Below are positions 7,630 through 15,177 of a stretch of 32,015 bases of DNA, in pieces. Source of the DNA: Magnetococcales bacterium. GTDB lineage: Bacteria > Pseudomonadota > Magnetococcia > Magnetococcales > JADGAP01. The DNA is taken from assembly GCA_015231965.1 (NCBI GenBank), contig JADGAP010000001.1:1-32015 (forward strand), read 5' to 3'. The notes under the pieces were generated by a model that was not told the DNA's origin, ran no database searches, and saw only the letters and a program-made list of their open reading frames with translations. Made by a program: the position numbers and the translations under genes. Numbering within the stretch: position 1 is the stretch's first letter; each line of letters starts with the position of its first letter.

Positions 7630-8370
7630 TCACCCCTCCGGAAGCCGCTTGCGCAGGAAGAGGGCCAGACACTCCGCCAAATTTTCCACCAAATCGTTGG
7701 AATGGCCCGGCATGAAACGGCTGGGCAACTCCCCCCCCAGATTGAGACTGCCCAACATCTCCCCCCGGAATATCAGGGGCAGCAGCAGTTCGGAGCGCAC
7801 CCGATAAGTGGCCTCGCCAAAAAAGAGCGCCCGATTGATCCCCTCCCGCCCCACCCGCACCACCGGTTTGGGGGGATCGCCAAACACCCCCCACAGCTCG
7901 CGACGGGGGATGATGAAAAATCGTCCCCGCAGCGACTCCGGCCACTCCCGCCCGGCGGGCCACACCCCCTCCTCGCCGCTGCTCAAGGCAATGGTCACCC
8001 GGGGCAGCTCAAAGGCCATTTCCAACGTGGTGGTGGTCTTGAGGGTCAACTCCTCCCAGGTTTCGCTGAGGGCCATCTCCACCTGGATGGCGTGGAAGGC
8101 GTGGTAGATCGCCTCGTTGCCCCGCACCCGCTCCACAATCTCATCCAACTGCTGCTGAATGGCTTGATTTTGCCGCCGCAGATATTCCAGGCGCCCCGTC
8201 TCCAGGTCCACCACCTTGCCGCCGGAGGGCAAGGCCTGGGGCAGCAGGTCTGGATGGCGTCCGAAAAAGTCCGGACGGGCCAACAGCCACGCCCGAACCT
8301 CCTCCTCGCCCAACGGCGCCGCCTCTCCCGTCTCTTGATTCGCCGTCGGATCCCTCCCCCAATCGTTCAT
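7630..8370 (-). CDS. DUF484 family protein
   Basis: This 246-residue DUF484 protein has a fold thought to be GAF-like, and its function is unknown. The N-terminus has VRAWLLARPDFFGRHPDLLPQALPSGGKVVDLE, listed here as two family blocks (ARPDFFGRHPDLL and VVDLETGRLEYLRRQ). A coiled coil follows (RRQNQAIQQQLDEIV), then the GAF-like part ending LGSLNLGGELPSRFMPG. The start at 8370 has GGAGGA 7 bases upstream; an earlier in-frame ATG at 8436 lacks this. It is translated just ahead of xerC with a one-base gap, so the two are surely co-transcribed. Confidence 0.9.
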   Translation of the reverse strand: MNDWGRDPTANQETGEAAPLGEEEVRAWLLARPDFFGRHPDLLPQALPSGGKVVDLETGRLEYLRRQNQAIQQQLDEIVERVRGNEAIYHAFHAIQVEMALSETWEELTLKTTTTLEMAFELPRVTIALSSGEEGVWPAGREWPESLRGRFFIIPRRELWGVFGDPPKPVVRVGREGINRALFFGEATYRVRSELLLPLIFRGEMLGSLNLGGELPSRFMPGHSNDLVENLAECLALFLRKRLPEG

Positions 8371-8470
8371 GCTTGCTCCTCCGCTTGCCGTGTTCCACCG
8401 GCTTTCGCCCCGTTGGCCGCCCCGTGGCCCAGCCATTTTTCTCTGAATTCGCCCATCTTACCCTGATGCG

Positions 8471-8499
8471 TTGACGGCATCGATCATAAATCATATTAT
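8471..8499 (+). promoter_or_regulatory. Sigma-70-type promoter of the arsR-like gene
   Basis: TTGACG (8471-8476) and TATTAT (8494-8499) are separated by exactly 17 bases, close to consensus. The -10 overlaps the inverted repeat at 8497-8514. The start codon of the regulator follows at 8553. Confidence 0.7.
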
Positions 8500-8514
8500 T
8501 AGATGGATCTAATA
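8497..8514. promoter_or_regulatory. Inverted-repeat operator for the ArsR-family repressor
   Basis: TATTAGAT and ATCTAATA are perfect inverted arms with a GG spacer. The site overlaps the -10 element, so a bound dimer would block RNA polymerase. Winged-helix ArsR repressors use AT-rich dyads of this kind, so autoregulation is likely. Confidence 0.65.
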
Positions 8515-8552
8515 TAAGATCTTCCTGTTCCCATCCGTGACCGAGGTGTCCC

Positions 8553-8915
8553 GTGGCGTGTGATTTCGACGAGGAGAACATCGAGAAGGCGGCGCGTTGC
8601 ATGAAGGCCCTGGCGCATCCCCTGCGCTTGAAGGTCATCGCCGCCCTCAACGACAAGGAACTGTCGGTGCAGGAGTTGGTGGAAGCGGTGGGCACCACGC
8701 AGTCCAACGTTTCTCAGCACTTGACCATCATGCGGGATAAGCAGATCCTCGCCTCGCGCCGGGTGGCCAACCAGGTTTTCTACCGGGTCGGCGACTGCAA
8801 GGTGCTGGATCTGGTGGCCCTGACCAAGCGAATTTTCTGCAATCAGGCGGGAAGCGGAATCGCCGGTCTGGCGGTGGGGGTGGGCGGCGCGCTGCCGGGC
8901 GGCGGTGCGGAGTAA
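8553..8915 (+). CDS. ArsR-family transcriptional repressor
   Basis: This 120-residue winged-helix repressor starts at a GTG, with GAGGTG a few bases upstream. The core is typical: MKALAHPLRLKVIAAL, the recognition helix TTQSNVSQHLTIMRDKQIL, and the wing ASRRVANQVFYRV. No metal motif such as CVCDL is present. Cysteines at C16 (start of the first core helix) and C96 (end of the last) recall the spaced pair of thiol/persulfide-sensing SqrR/BigR repressors. The rhodanese downstream fits a sulfur-related signal, but the exact positions need alignment. The Gly/Ala-rich tail after C96 is unusual. It probably controls itself and the rhodanese gene. Confidence 0.85.
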   Translation: MACDFDEENIEKAARCMKALAHPLRLKVIAALNDKELSVQELVEAVGTTQSNVSQHLTIMRDKQILASRRVANQVFYRVGDCKVLDLVALTKRIFCNQAGSGIAGLAVGVGGALPGGGAE

Positions 8916-9043
8916 ACCCGGGGACGCCGTTGGCGACCTCTCCCCGTCGCCTTGCGGCGGGAGGACGAAGGAACGTCGCCCCTTGCCCCCCGCATCGAGG
9001 ATCTCCCTTTCCATTCTTCCGTGGCTCTGAACGAGGTGACGCC

Positions 9044-9460
9044 ATGCAGTGGCTGGCGGAAAACAGTCTGCTTCTCCTGGGAATCCTCTTCCTGTTGACC
9101 ATGACGCTCAAGGGCCCGATGATGGCCCGGGCCTATGGCATCCGGTCGATTACGGTGCATGATCTGGCCAAGCTTCTGGCCGAGTCCAACCCGCCGCTGC
9201 TGCTGGACGTGCGCACCCTGCCGGAGTTCAACGGCGGGCACGTCAAACAGGCGGTCTCGGTTCCGCTGTGGGAGGTGCGCAAGCGCCTGGATCATCTGCG
9301 CCAGGAGGGGGAAGGACGTCCTGTGGTGGTGATCTGCCGCAGCGGCAATCGCTCCCTGCAAGGGGCGGTGGCGCTCAAGCGGGCGGGATTTCAGGAGGTG
9401 ATCAACGTCGTCGGCGGCATGGCCAACTGGGAGGCCCAAGGCTATCCGATCAAAAAATAG
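9044..9460 (+). CDS. Membrane-anchored rhodanese-domain protein
   Basis: This 138-residue protein has one N-terminal membrane segment (LLLLGILFLLTMTL, residues 9-22) followed by a single rhodanese domain. Domain motifs are LLLDVRTLPEFNGGHVKQAVSVP, seen as LLLDVRTLPEF and GHVKQAVSVP, and the active-site loop CRSGNRS with the sulfur-carrying Cys. The ending INVVGGMANWEAQGYPI is typical. It would transfer sulfane sulfur or handle persulfides at the inner membrane. The ATG at 9044 has GAGGTG 5 bases upstream. It lies 128 bp behind the ArsR-family gene on the same strand, probably in the same regulon. Confidence 0.9.
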   Translation: MQWLAENSLLLLGILFLLTMTLKGPMMARAYGIRSITVHDLAKLLAESNPPLLLDVRTLPEFNGGHVKQAVSVPLWEVRKRLDHLRQEGEGRPVVVICRSGNRSLQGAVALKRAGFQEVINVVGGMANWEAQGYPIKK

Positions 9461-9531
9461 GCCACGTCGCTCAACAGGGGCGCGCCGGAGAGGGCTCTGG
9501 GCTTCGACCGTTCGGGGATGGACTGCAAGAC

Positions 9532-9809
9532 GTAACTATTCAGCACCCCCGATTTTTTGGGGAGAAATCCGGAATTAGGTGAAAATCTGGTCGCCTACGG
9601 CGACGATTGGGCGCGCTACGCGAATGCTGAAAAACGCATTCGCTTCTCTTGAAAGCGCGCCAAAAGAACAAAAACAAATGCAAGATCAAAAGCGAAAGTC
9701 AAAACCCCAGGGCTCCGCCCCCCGCCTTCGCGGGGGCAGGCTCTGGACCCGCCAGGGGGATGATCCCCCTGGACCCGCAGTCGCAAAAGCGGGGGTGGTG
9801 AATAGTTAC
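9532..9809. mobile_element. 278-bp element with 20-bp terminal inverted repeats
   Basis: The left end GTAACTATTCAGCACCCCCG (9532-9551) is the inverse complement of 9790-9809 with one mismatch. Inside are two strong hairpins, CCCCGC-CTTC-GCGGGG and CCAGGGGGA-TGA-TCCCCCTGG. There is no transposase. An 82-codon reading frame crosses it but has biased filler composition and no ribosome binding site. No target duplication is obvious. This family is distinct from the dRS3-type elements. Confidence 0.75.
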
Positions 9810-9820
9810 TGGATTTTCGC

Positions 9821-10141
9821 TGATTGACGGACCAACTTCCGGAAGGGTCTTCGGATCGGCTATTTTTCCCGCAGCCGCAGCCGGACTTCGGCAGCGGCTG
9901 CGAGCAGCTCATAATGGAGCCCCGTGGCAGAGGCGACGAACCGATTGGCTCTGTTGGAATAAAGCGTCAAACGTAATGATTGGGTTGCTGCTGATGGATA
10001 GATCAACTTCCGGCCCGGTCTTTAGAACGGCTGTTTTTCCCGCAGCCGCTGCCGGACTTCAGGCAGCGACTGCGAGCAACTCTCAATGGAGCCCCTTGGC
10101 AGAGGCGACGAACCGATTGGCTCTGTTGGAATGAAGCGTCA
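9821..10141. repeat. Two tandem 150-bp units, each with a conserved hairpin
   Basis: Unit 1 is 9821-9970 and unit 2 is 9992-10141, a period of 171 bases. Both have the same length and end with AGGCGACGAACCGATTGGCT and a GCGTCA. Each carries a long GC hairpin (9870-9902 and 10041-10074) preceded by TTTTTC. No reading frame spans both units. Confidence 0.8.
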
Positions 10142-10233
10142 GGCACCATTCTCAGGATTCCTTTTTAATTCAAACGGGATATCCGGTATTGCGCCAGACT
10201 TTGTCCCAGGGACTCAGGGATCGAAACCATCGA

Positions 10234-10548
10234 TCACTTGACCCTCATATCGTTCTTGACGGACTTCACGCCGTTGATGCCTCGCGCCACATCGATCGCT
10301 TTGTGGATCGCGGTCTGCGAAGCGACGAAGCCGCTCAGTTGAACCACGCCCTTGAAGGTCTCGACGTTGATCTCACCGGACTTCAGCGTGGGATCATCGA
10401 AGATGGCCGCCTTCACCTTGGTGGTGATGACACTGTCATCGATGTATTCTCCGGTCCCCTCCTGAGTGGCAGTGGACGCGCAACCCACGGTGGACATCAG
10501 CGTCACGGCAAGGAATAGGGCGGTGAGGTACGTTCTGGTTTTATTCAT
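10234..10548 (-). CDS. BON-domain lipoprotein
   Basis: This 104-residue protein has a lipoprotein signal (MNKTRTYLTALFLAVTLMST followed by VGCAST, Cys at residue 23). A single BON domain follows: DDSVITTKVKAAIFDDPTLK, INVETFKGVVQLSGFV and a stretch ending VKSVKNDMRVK. BON domains are small envelope modules, as in OsmY and DolP, involved in outer-membrane or periplasm maintenance under stress. I use the ATG at 10548, which has GGGAG upstream and begins a proper signal peptide; a longer frame to 10623 would bury it. It follows the GlsB/YeaQ-like gene by 75 bp on the same strand. Confidence 0.88.
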   Translation of the reverse strand: MNKTRTYLTALFLAVTLMSTVGCASTATQEGTGEYIDDSVITTKVKAAIFDDPTLKSGEINVETFKGVVQLSGFVASQTAIHKAIDVARGINGVKSVKNDMRVK

Positions 10549-10623
10549 GATTGATTTCTCCCAAGTAAGTTGAAATGGACTTTCCGAGGCGGTTCCCTGT
10601 TTGGGAAGCGCCCCTGAAGCCAT

Positions 10624-10890
10624 TCACGCGCTAACCAATGGCCCTCTGCGGAATACGGCGTGGTAGATCACCAGCAGCACCACGGCGCCGACCACCGCCA
10701 CCAGCAGACTGTAGAGGTCGAAGCCCACAACCCCCGCCATTCCGAAGGCGTTGAAAAGCCAGCCTCCGAACACCGCGCCGACGATGCCGATCACGATGTT
10801 CAAAGCCACATCACGACCCGTTCCGTTGACGATTCTGCTGGCGATGAATCCGGCGACCAATCCAAGCACCACCCATAACAATATCGACAT
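10624..10890 (-). CDS. GlsB/YeaQ/YmgE family membrane protein
   Basis: This 88-residue, very hydrophobic protein has three predicted membrane segments: SILLWVVLGLVAGFIASRIV, NIVIGIVGAVFGGWLFNAFG and LLVAVVGAVVLLVIYHAVF. The GRD between segments 1 and 2 and the Gly-rich second segment are typical of the transglycosylase-associated/GlsB family, which is linked to envelope stress. Function is not established. The ATG at 10890 has GGAGG 5 bases upstream. Together with the BON lipoprotein it forms a likely stress operon reading out of the repeat-rich 11100-11600 region. Confidence 0.88.
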   Translation of the reverse strand: MSILLWVVLGLVAGFIASRIVNGTGRDVALNIVIGIVGAVFGGWLFNAFGMAGVVGFDLYSLLVAVVGAVVLLVIYHAVFRRGPLVSA

Positions 10891-11175
10891 GGCGACCTCC
10901 AGAAAATTGAGATGTTGGGCCGCGATGGGCTCGGGGAAGAGACCGCACGGCGAACCATTCCAAAAGCTTGAGAACAGGTTATCGCCCATGTCCGGCGCGG
11001 TCTGTTCGGTGACGCACACATTGCAGTGAATTATTTCCGAAAATAGTGAATATCGAGCCCATTCAATGAGTCCCCCGCGAAATGTGGCCAATATCATATC
11101 GACGGAACTGGCAACAGACTGATTTCGCTAGGAACTCCCATGCCGATCAATGGGAGATTCTTGCCTTTTTCAGGG

Positions 11176-11486
11176 GACTCATTCAATGAGTCTCCCTGGA
11201 AAAGTCCCTCATCGGCTTGAGAATGCATATCAACATGTTGATATTATTTTGTTTATTATTTTATTCTGCGGCCGCGTGACTTATTGATACAATATGGAAT
11301 CGCCTCAAGGGCACCTTCTTCTTTCGGGAGAATCATTGAGGAGTCCCCCGAAAAAGAAGGCCTTTCATCGGCTTGAGAGCGTCGCGCAACATGTTGAGGT
11401 CATTGAATTTGCGCATGGATCGCAAATTGGCTCAACTTCTTGATAAATAAGTAATCAACTCAAGGACACCGACTTTATTTTCGGGG
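11176..11486. repeat. Tandem AT-rich repeat of about 155 bp
   Basis: Several landmarks recur with a period of 154-156: TCATCGGCTTGAGA at 11209 and 11365, CAACATGTTGA at 11231 and 11387, CTCAAGG at 11304 and 11459. Partial copies appear at 11060-11075 (CATTCAATGAGTCCCC) and after 11486. Unit 1 contains the 12-base palindrome TCAACATGTTGA and the hairpin GACTCATT-C-AATGAGTC. The rest of 11098-11610 holds no gene. Confidence 0.75.
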
Positions 11487-11610
11487 ATTCATCGTTGAAG
11501 TAGACCAAGCGCCCGTTGGACACTTCGCATTTCCAATATGTTCCAGGGAGGGAGGAACTTTCGGGACGTCGCCGGCAGGAGGGGATCGCTCACCGGCGGA
11601 ATTGGCGGTC

Positions 11611-13035
11611 TTACTCCCCTTCGCCGCCGACAAGGCGGATCAGGTTGGAGGGTGGCTCCTCGGGGGAGGGGGCGGGGCGCTGAATTTTTTTCAGACGTCG
11701 CCACAGCGAGACCCGGTCGATGCCCAGGGCCTGGGCGGCGAGGGAGTGGTTCTCCCCCACCTGACGGCAAACCCAGAGCAGGTATTCCCGCTCCATCTCT
11801 TCCAGGGTGAGGAAGCGTCCGTCTCGCTGCTGAAGGATGGGCGGGGTTTCGCCGCGCAGTTCGCCGGGGAGGTCGAGGAGGGTGATTTCGGGGCCGTCGC
11901 CCAGGGCCATGGCCCGTTGCACCATGTTTTTCAGTTCCCGAACGTTGCCGGGAAAGGGGTATCCCTCCAGCACGGCCAGGGCGTCGGGGGCGATCCCCTG
12001 GGGTTGGGGCGTCGGCGAGTCGGGACGGGGCGGAAAGTGGCGCATGAAATAGGCGATGAGCAGCGACACATCCCCCCGGCGCTCCTTGAGGGGCGGCAGG
12101 TGGAGATGGATGACATTGAGGCGGTAAAAAAGATCCTTGCGGAAGCGTCCGGCGGCGGCGTCCTCAAGGATGGGGCGGTTGGTGGCGGCGATGACCCGCA
12201 CGTCCACCGGGGTGGGATGGAGCGCCCCCACCCGCATCACCTCCTTTTCCTGGATCACCCGCAGCAGCTTGACCTGCATGATGGGAGGCATCTCGCCGAT
12301 TTCGTCGAGAAAGAGGGTTCCCCCCGCCGCCACTTCCACCAATCCGGGCTTGTTCTGGGCGGCCCCGGTGAAGGCCCCCCGGACGTGACCGAACAGCTCG
12401 TTGCCCACCAACTCCTCGCTCAAGGCACCGCAGTTGATGGCCACGAAAGGCCCCTCCCGTCGGGGGCTGGAGCTGTGAACCAGGCGGGCCAGCAACTCCT
12501 TGCCGGTGCCGGTTTCGCCGGTGACCAACACCGGCAGGTCGGAGCCCGCCACCTTGCGGGCCTGGGCGAGCAGCGCCTCCATCGCCGAATCTCGGGTCAC
12601 CAGACGAAAGCGACCCTCCCCCTGACCCGGGGCGTCGCCGGGAAGAGGCGGATTCCCCTCCCCCTCCCGCCCGCGCAACGCCTCGCCCACCGCCGCACGC
12701 AGGGCGTTGAGTCGGATGGGCTTTTCGATAAATCGGCAGCGCCCGTGGCGGGTCAGGCGGGCCAGTCCGGCGGAATCCCCGGCGGCGGCGACAAAGAGCG
12801 CTTCCGCTCCCGGACGCAATACCCGACAGCGCAACAACCACCGTTCCGCCTCGGCGACGCCGTCGCTCAGCCCCCGCACCACCACATCCACGTCATGATC
12901 CGTCAGCCACGCCAGGGACGCTTCGCCGGAGTCCGTCGCGGCGACCCGATACCCCTCCCGGGTCAGCACATGTTCCAGATTGCGCCGCGCCGCCTGATCC
13001 CCCTCGACGATCAAGACGCGCCCCGACTCTCCCAT
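11611..13035 (-). CDS. NtrC-type sigma-54 activator with a degenerate receiver
   Basis: This 474-residue regulator has receiver, AAA+ and Fis-type HTH domains. The receiver starts [14 protein letters not shown], but the phosphoacceptor site reads [10 protein letters not shown], with Arg at residue 54 instead of Asp. The switch Thr is replaced (FVAAAGD), and only the Lys of IEKPI remains. The AAA+ domain looks fully active: Walker [22 protein letters not shown] (sigma-54 contact loop), Walker [12 protein letters not shown], and arginine-finger region FRKDLFYRL. The HTH is [20 protein letters not shown] near the C-terminus. I chose the ATG at 13035, after GGGGGAGGGGATC. It lies 42 bp behind the kinase-like gene. 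It should activate sigma-54 promoters, probably without phosphorylation. Confidence 0.9.
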   Translation of the reverse strand: MGESGRVLIVEGDQAARRNLEHVLTREGYRVAATDSGEASLAWLTDHDVDVVVRGLSDGVAEAERWLLRCRVLRPGAEALFVAAAGDSAGLARLTRHGRCRFIEKPIRLNALRAAVGEALRGREGEGNPPLPGDAPGQGEGRFRLVTRDSAMEALLAQARKVAGSDLPVLVTGETGTGKELLARLVHSSSPRREGPFVAINCGALSEELVGNELFGHVRGAFTGAAQNKPGLVEVAAGGTLFLDEIGEMPPIMQVKLLRVIQEKEVMRVGALHPTPVDVRVIAATNRPILEDAAAGRFRKDLFYRLNVIHLHLPPLKERRGDVSLLIAYFMRHFPPRPDSPTPQPQGIAPDALAVLEGYPFPGNVRELKNMVQRAMALGDGPEITLLDLPGELRGETPPILQQRDGRFLTLEEMEREYLLWVCRQVGENHSLAAQALGIDRVSLWRRLKKIQRPAPSPEEPPSNLIRLVGGEGE

Positions 13036-13077
13036 GATCCCCTCCCCCATTCCGCCCATCGCATGGTCAAACCGGGT

Positions 13078-14520
13078 TCAGCCGGTCGGGGTTCCGGGCC
13101 AGCGCAGCAGGACGGTTTCGCCCCCGTCATCCCGTCGCGCTTCCAGCGTCACATCCTGTCGCCGCAACAGGCGCCGCCACACCCGGAGCATGACCTCCTC
13201 CCGCGCCGCGTCCTCCTCTCCCGCTCCGCCCGGGGCGACGCGGGAGATCGGACCGTTTTCCCGGGACCGGGCGCGGTGGGCGATGAACGCCGCCTCCACC
13301 CCCTCTCGTCTTGGACCCTCGCCGAGGGCGGAATGATCCCCCGGCGTTGGGGAAATTCGTCGCCCCCGCAGAATCACCGACCCGCCCCCCCCCCCCCTCG
13401 CCCCGGCTCGTTCGATGAGGTGGATCCAGATGGGCGGCAGCATCCCCGGGCGGGTGATCACCACCAGCCCCTCGGGACACTCCACCCCCAGGGAGACCCC
13501 GGGGGGCAGATGACCCCGGGCTGTGGCCAACGCCTCCCGGATCAGTTCGTCCAGCGCCGCCGGCTGGGGGTCCATCCCCTCCTGTTCCAGCCAGGGGGGC
13601 AGGCGCTCCAGCAGCAGCCGGGTGAACTCGGCCTGCTGATCGATGCGGGTCAGCATCTCCCGTTGGGTGGGGTCGAGTCCGGGCTCTTCCAGCAAAATTT
13701 GGCACGAGGTGGAGATGTTGCCCAGGGGATCCCCCGTCTCGCGGGAGATCTCCCCCAGAGCGGCGGCGACGGCGGCGGACTTGAGGGGGCGCAGTCGCGC
13801 CTCCTGTCGCTGTTCCGCAAAATTCAGCAGCCGATTGATCTCCGCCGTCAGCGGCGCGGCCAGGGAGGGGGCGGGGGATTCGGGGAGGCGGGGGAGTTCT
13901 CCCCGGGCGACGCGGGCCAGGGCGTCGCGCAGTTCGTCCAAGGGGCGGGTGACGTGATGATGGAGCCGCCATCCGGCCCATCCCACCAAGGCCAGCAAGA
14001 GCAGGCTGATGGCCCCCACCGTGCCACGAAAAACCGACAGGGCCTTGTCCTCCCGGGTTTGATGGTCGTTTACCAGACGTTCCGCAGTCTTGATCAAGGC
14101 GCGGCTGATCAGGTGAAGCTCCCCCTCCAGGGTGGATTCGGCGGCGGGGTTGGCCGCCAGCTTTTGCGGCAGTTCCTGAAACAGGGCGCGGTAGTGGTTC
14201 AACGGCGGATCCAGCAGGGACTGGACCTCCTTCTCCCCCGCCTCCTCCAGGGATCGGCCCATCTCCGCCAGCCGCCGCTGGGCCAGATCCACGTAGTCCA
14301 GGGCGGAGGAAAAATCGTTTTTGTGACGATAGAGGAAATAGTTGTTTTCGTAGCGGCGAATTTCCAGCGTCAGATTGAGCAGGGTGGAAAATTGCCGCCC
14401 CCCGGCGAGACGGGTTTGCATGTCGTGAACGCTGACAAAGGCCCACGCCGCCAGTCCCGCCAGCCCCGCCGCGAACAGCAGGAAGCCGCGCCACAGGGAG
14501 AAGGTTCCGTTTGAGGTCAT
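13078..14520 (-). CDS. Histidine-kinase-like sensor lacking catalytic residues
   Basis: A 480-residue membrane sensor has TM1 at about 13-31 (FLLFAAGLAGLAAWAFVSV), a helical periplasmic domain of about 130 residues, TM2 at about 163-182 (ISLLLLALVGWAGW), and HAMP (HVTRPLDELRDALARVARGE). The H-box region reads LGEISRETGDPLGNISTS: Arg260 stands where His is expected (usually SHE or AHE). The ATPase domain has no N-box Asn (WIHLIERAGA) and no DxGxG or GxGLG. A run of 13 G (13385-13397) encodes the Gly stretch just after that N-box position. It is followed by the activator gene. The ATG at 14520 has a weak ribosome binding site; a TTG at 14631 in the same frame would add a polar leader. Confidence 0.85.
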   Translation of the reverse strand: MTSNGTFSLWRGFLLFAAGLAGLAAWAFVSVHDMQTRLAGGRQFSTLLNLTLEIRRYENNYFLYRHKNDFSSALDYVDLAQRRLAEMGRSLEEAGEKEVQSLLDPPLNHYRALFQELPQKLAANPAAESTLEGELHLISRALIKTAERLVNDHQTREDKALSVFRGTVGAISLLLLALVGWAGWRLHHHVTRPLDELRDALARVARGELPRLPESPAPSLAAPLTAEINRLLNFAEQRQEARLRPLKSAAVAAALGEISRETGDPLGNISTSCQILLEEPGLDPTQREMLTRIDQQAEFTRLLLERLPPWLEQEGMDPQPAALDELIREALATARGHLPPGVSLGVECPEGLVVITRPGMLPPIWIHLIERAGARGGGGGSVILRGRRISPTPGDHSALGEGPRREGVEAAFIAHRARSRENGPISRVAPGGAGEEDAAREEVMLRVWRRLLRRQDVTLEARRDDGGETVLLRWPGTPTG

Positions 14521-14771
14521 GAGCGGGGACGGGGATCGGGAGAAGGGGTTGCAGGGGGACGAGGAATGATCTTGCCACGCTTCCCGTCCGATTTCCAACG
14601 CGCAACGCGCCGTCTCCCCCGTTTTTTCCAATTGGAGCCGGAGGTTTTCCCGGGTTTCCGGGTGGAATTCGGCGAGAAAAAGGGGGATGGCGTGGGGCTT
14701 CGTCCAGGGCGAGGCCGGGGGAGCCGCGATACAGGCCGGTCTGTTCCAGGGCTCGGCGTTGCGGCGCCTGG
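14521..14771 (-). other. Possible remnant of a truncated gene
   Basis: On the minus strand two frames give protein-like text that would join by a frameshift: ALEQTGLYRGSPGLALDEAP in one, and AIPLFLAEFHPETRENLRLQ followed by LEKTGETARCALEIGREAW in the other. The region ends sharply at the MITE-like element at 14772. I cannot name the family. It may be the tail of an upstream gene cut by the insertion, or a leader of the kinase-like gene. Confidence 0.3.
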
Positions 14772-15045
14772 TAGAGTCATTCCAAATCAGTTTTGCCCAT
14801 TGCCAGCTAAAGAATTTTCGCTCGTCATTCCCGCGAAGGCGGGAATCCAGGAAAGCCGATCAGTGAATGGCTCCCTTCAAACAAACGGAAAGGAGGCTTG
14901 GTTCCTCGTAACGATCTCTGCATTTCTCTCCCCCGCCCCCTGGATTCCCGCCTTCGCGGGAATGACGATTTCGTGGTTGAGGAGTTGGTCGCATAACCCA
15001 GGCACCGTTTGACGACATATGCAATTCTAGATTGGAACGACTCTA
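14772..15045. mobile_element. MITE-like dispersed element, copy 2 (most complete)
   Basis: Terminal inverted repeats are TAGAGTCATTCCAA on the left (14772-14785) and TTGGAACGACTCTA on the right (15032-15045 region), with one mismatch. Internally, 14823-14850 and 14940-14967 are perfect inverted copies of 28 bases, each also a hairpin ATTCCCGC-GAAG-GCGGGAAT. No coding sequence is present. It resembles neisserial dRS3 repeats (ATTCCC-N8-GGGAAT). Confidence 0.8.
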
Positions 15046-15177
15046 TCATTCCAAGCGCCACGGCTTCGCCCCGGGGCGCGGCTCGACGGTAAAAAGGATC
15101 AAGCGGGGTTGATCCCAGGACGGGGGATCGTCAAACTCCCAAAAAATTCCACCCTCTCGCGCCGGATTCCGCCAGTC

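Noticed and set aside
9579-9827. An 82-codon frame inside the 278-bp element
   Set aside because: It has no ribosome binding site, and most of its codons come from the hairpins and terminal repeat of the element.
9821-11486. Possible CRISPR array
   Set aside because: Units are 150 bases or longer, only two copies each, with no short repeat-spacer pattern and no cas genes.
11602-14514. A 970-codon open frame on the plus strand
   Set aside because: It lies antisense to the activator and kinase-like genes, is full of Gln/Gly/His/Pro filler and has no domain. Long open antisense frames are expected in GC-rich coding DNA.
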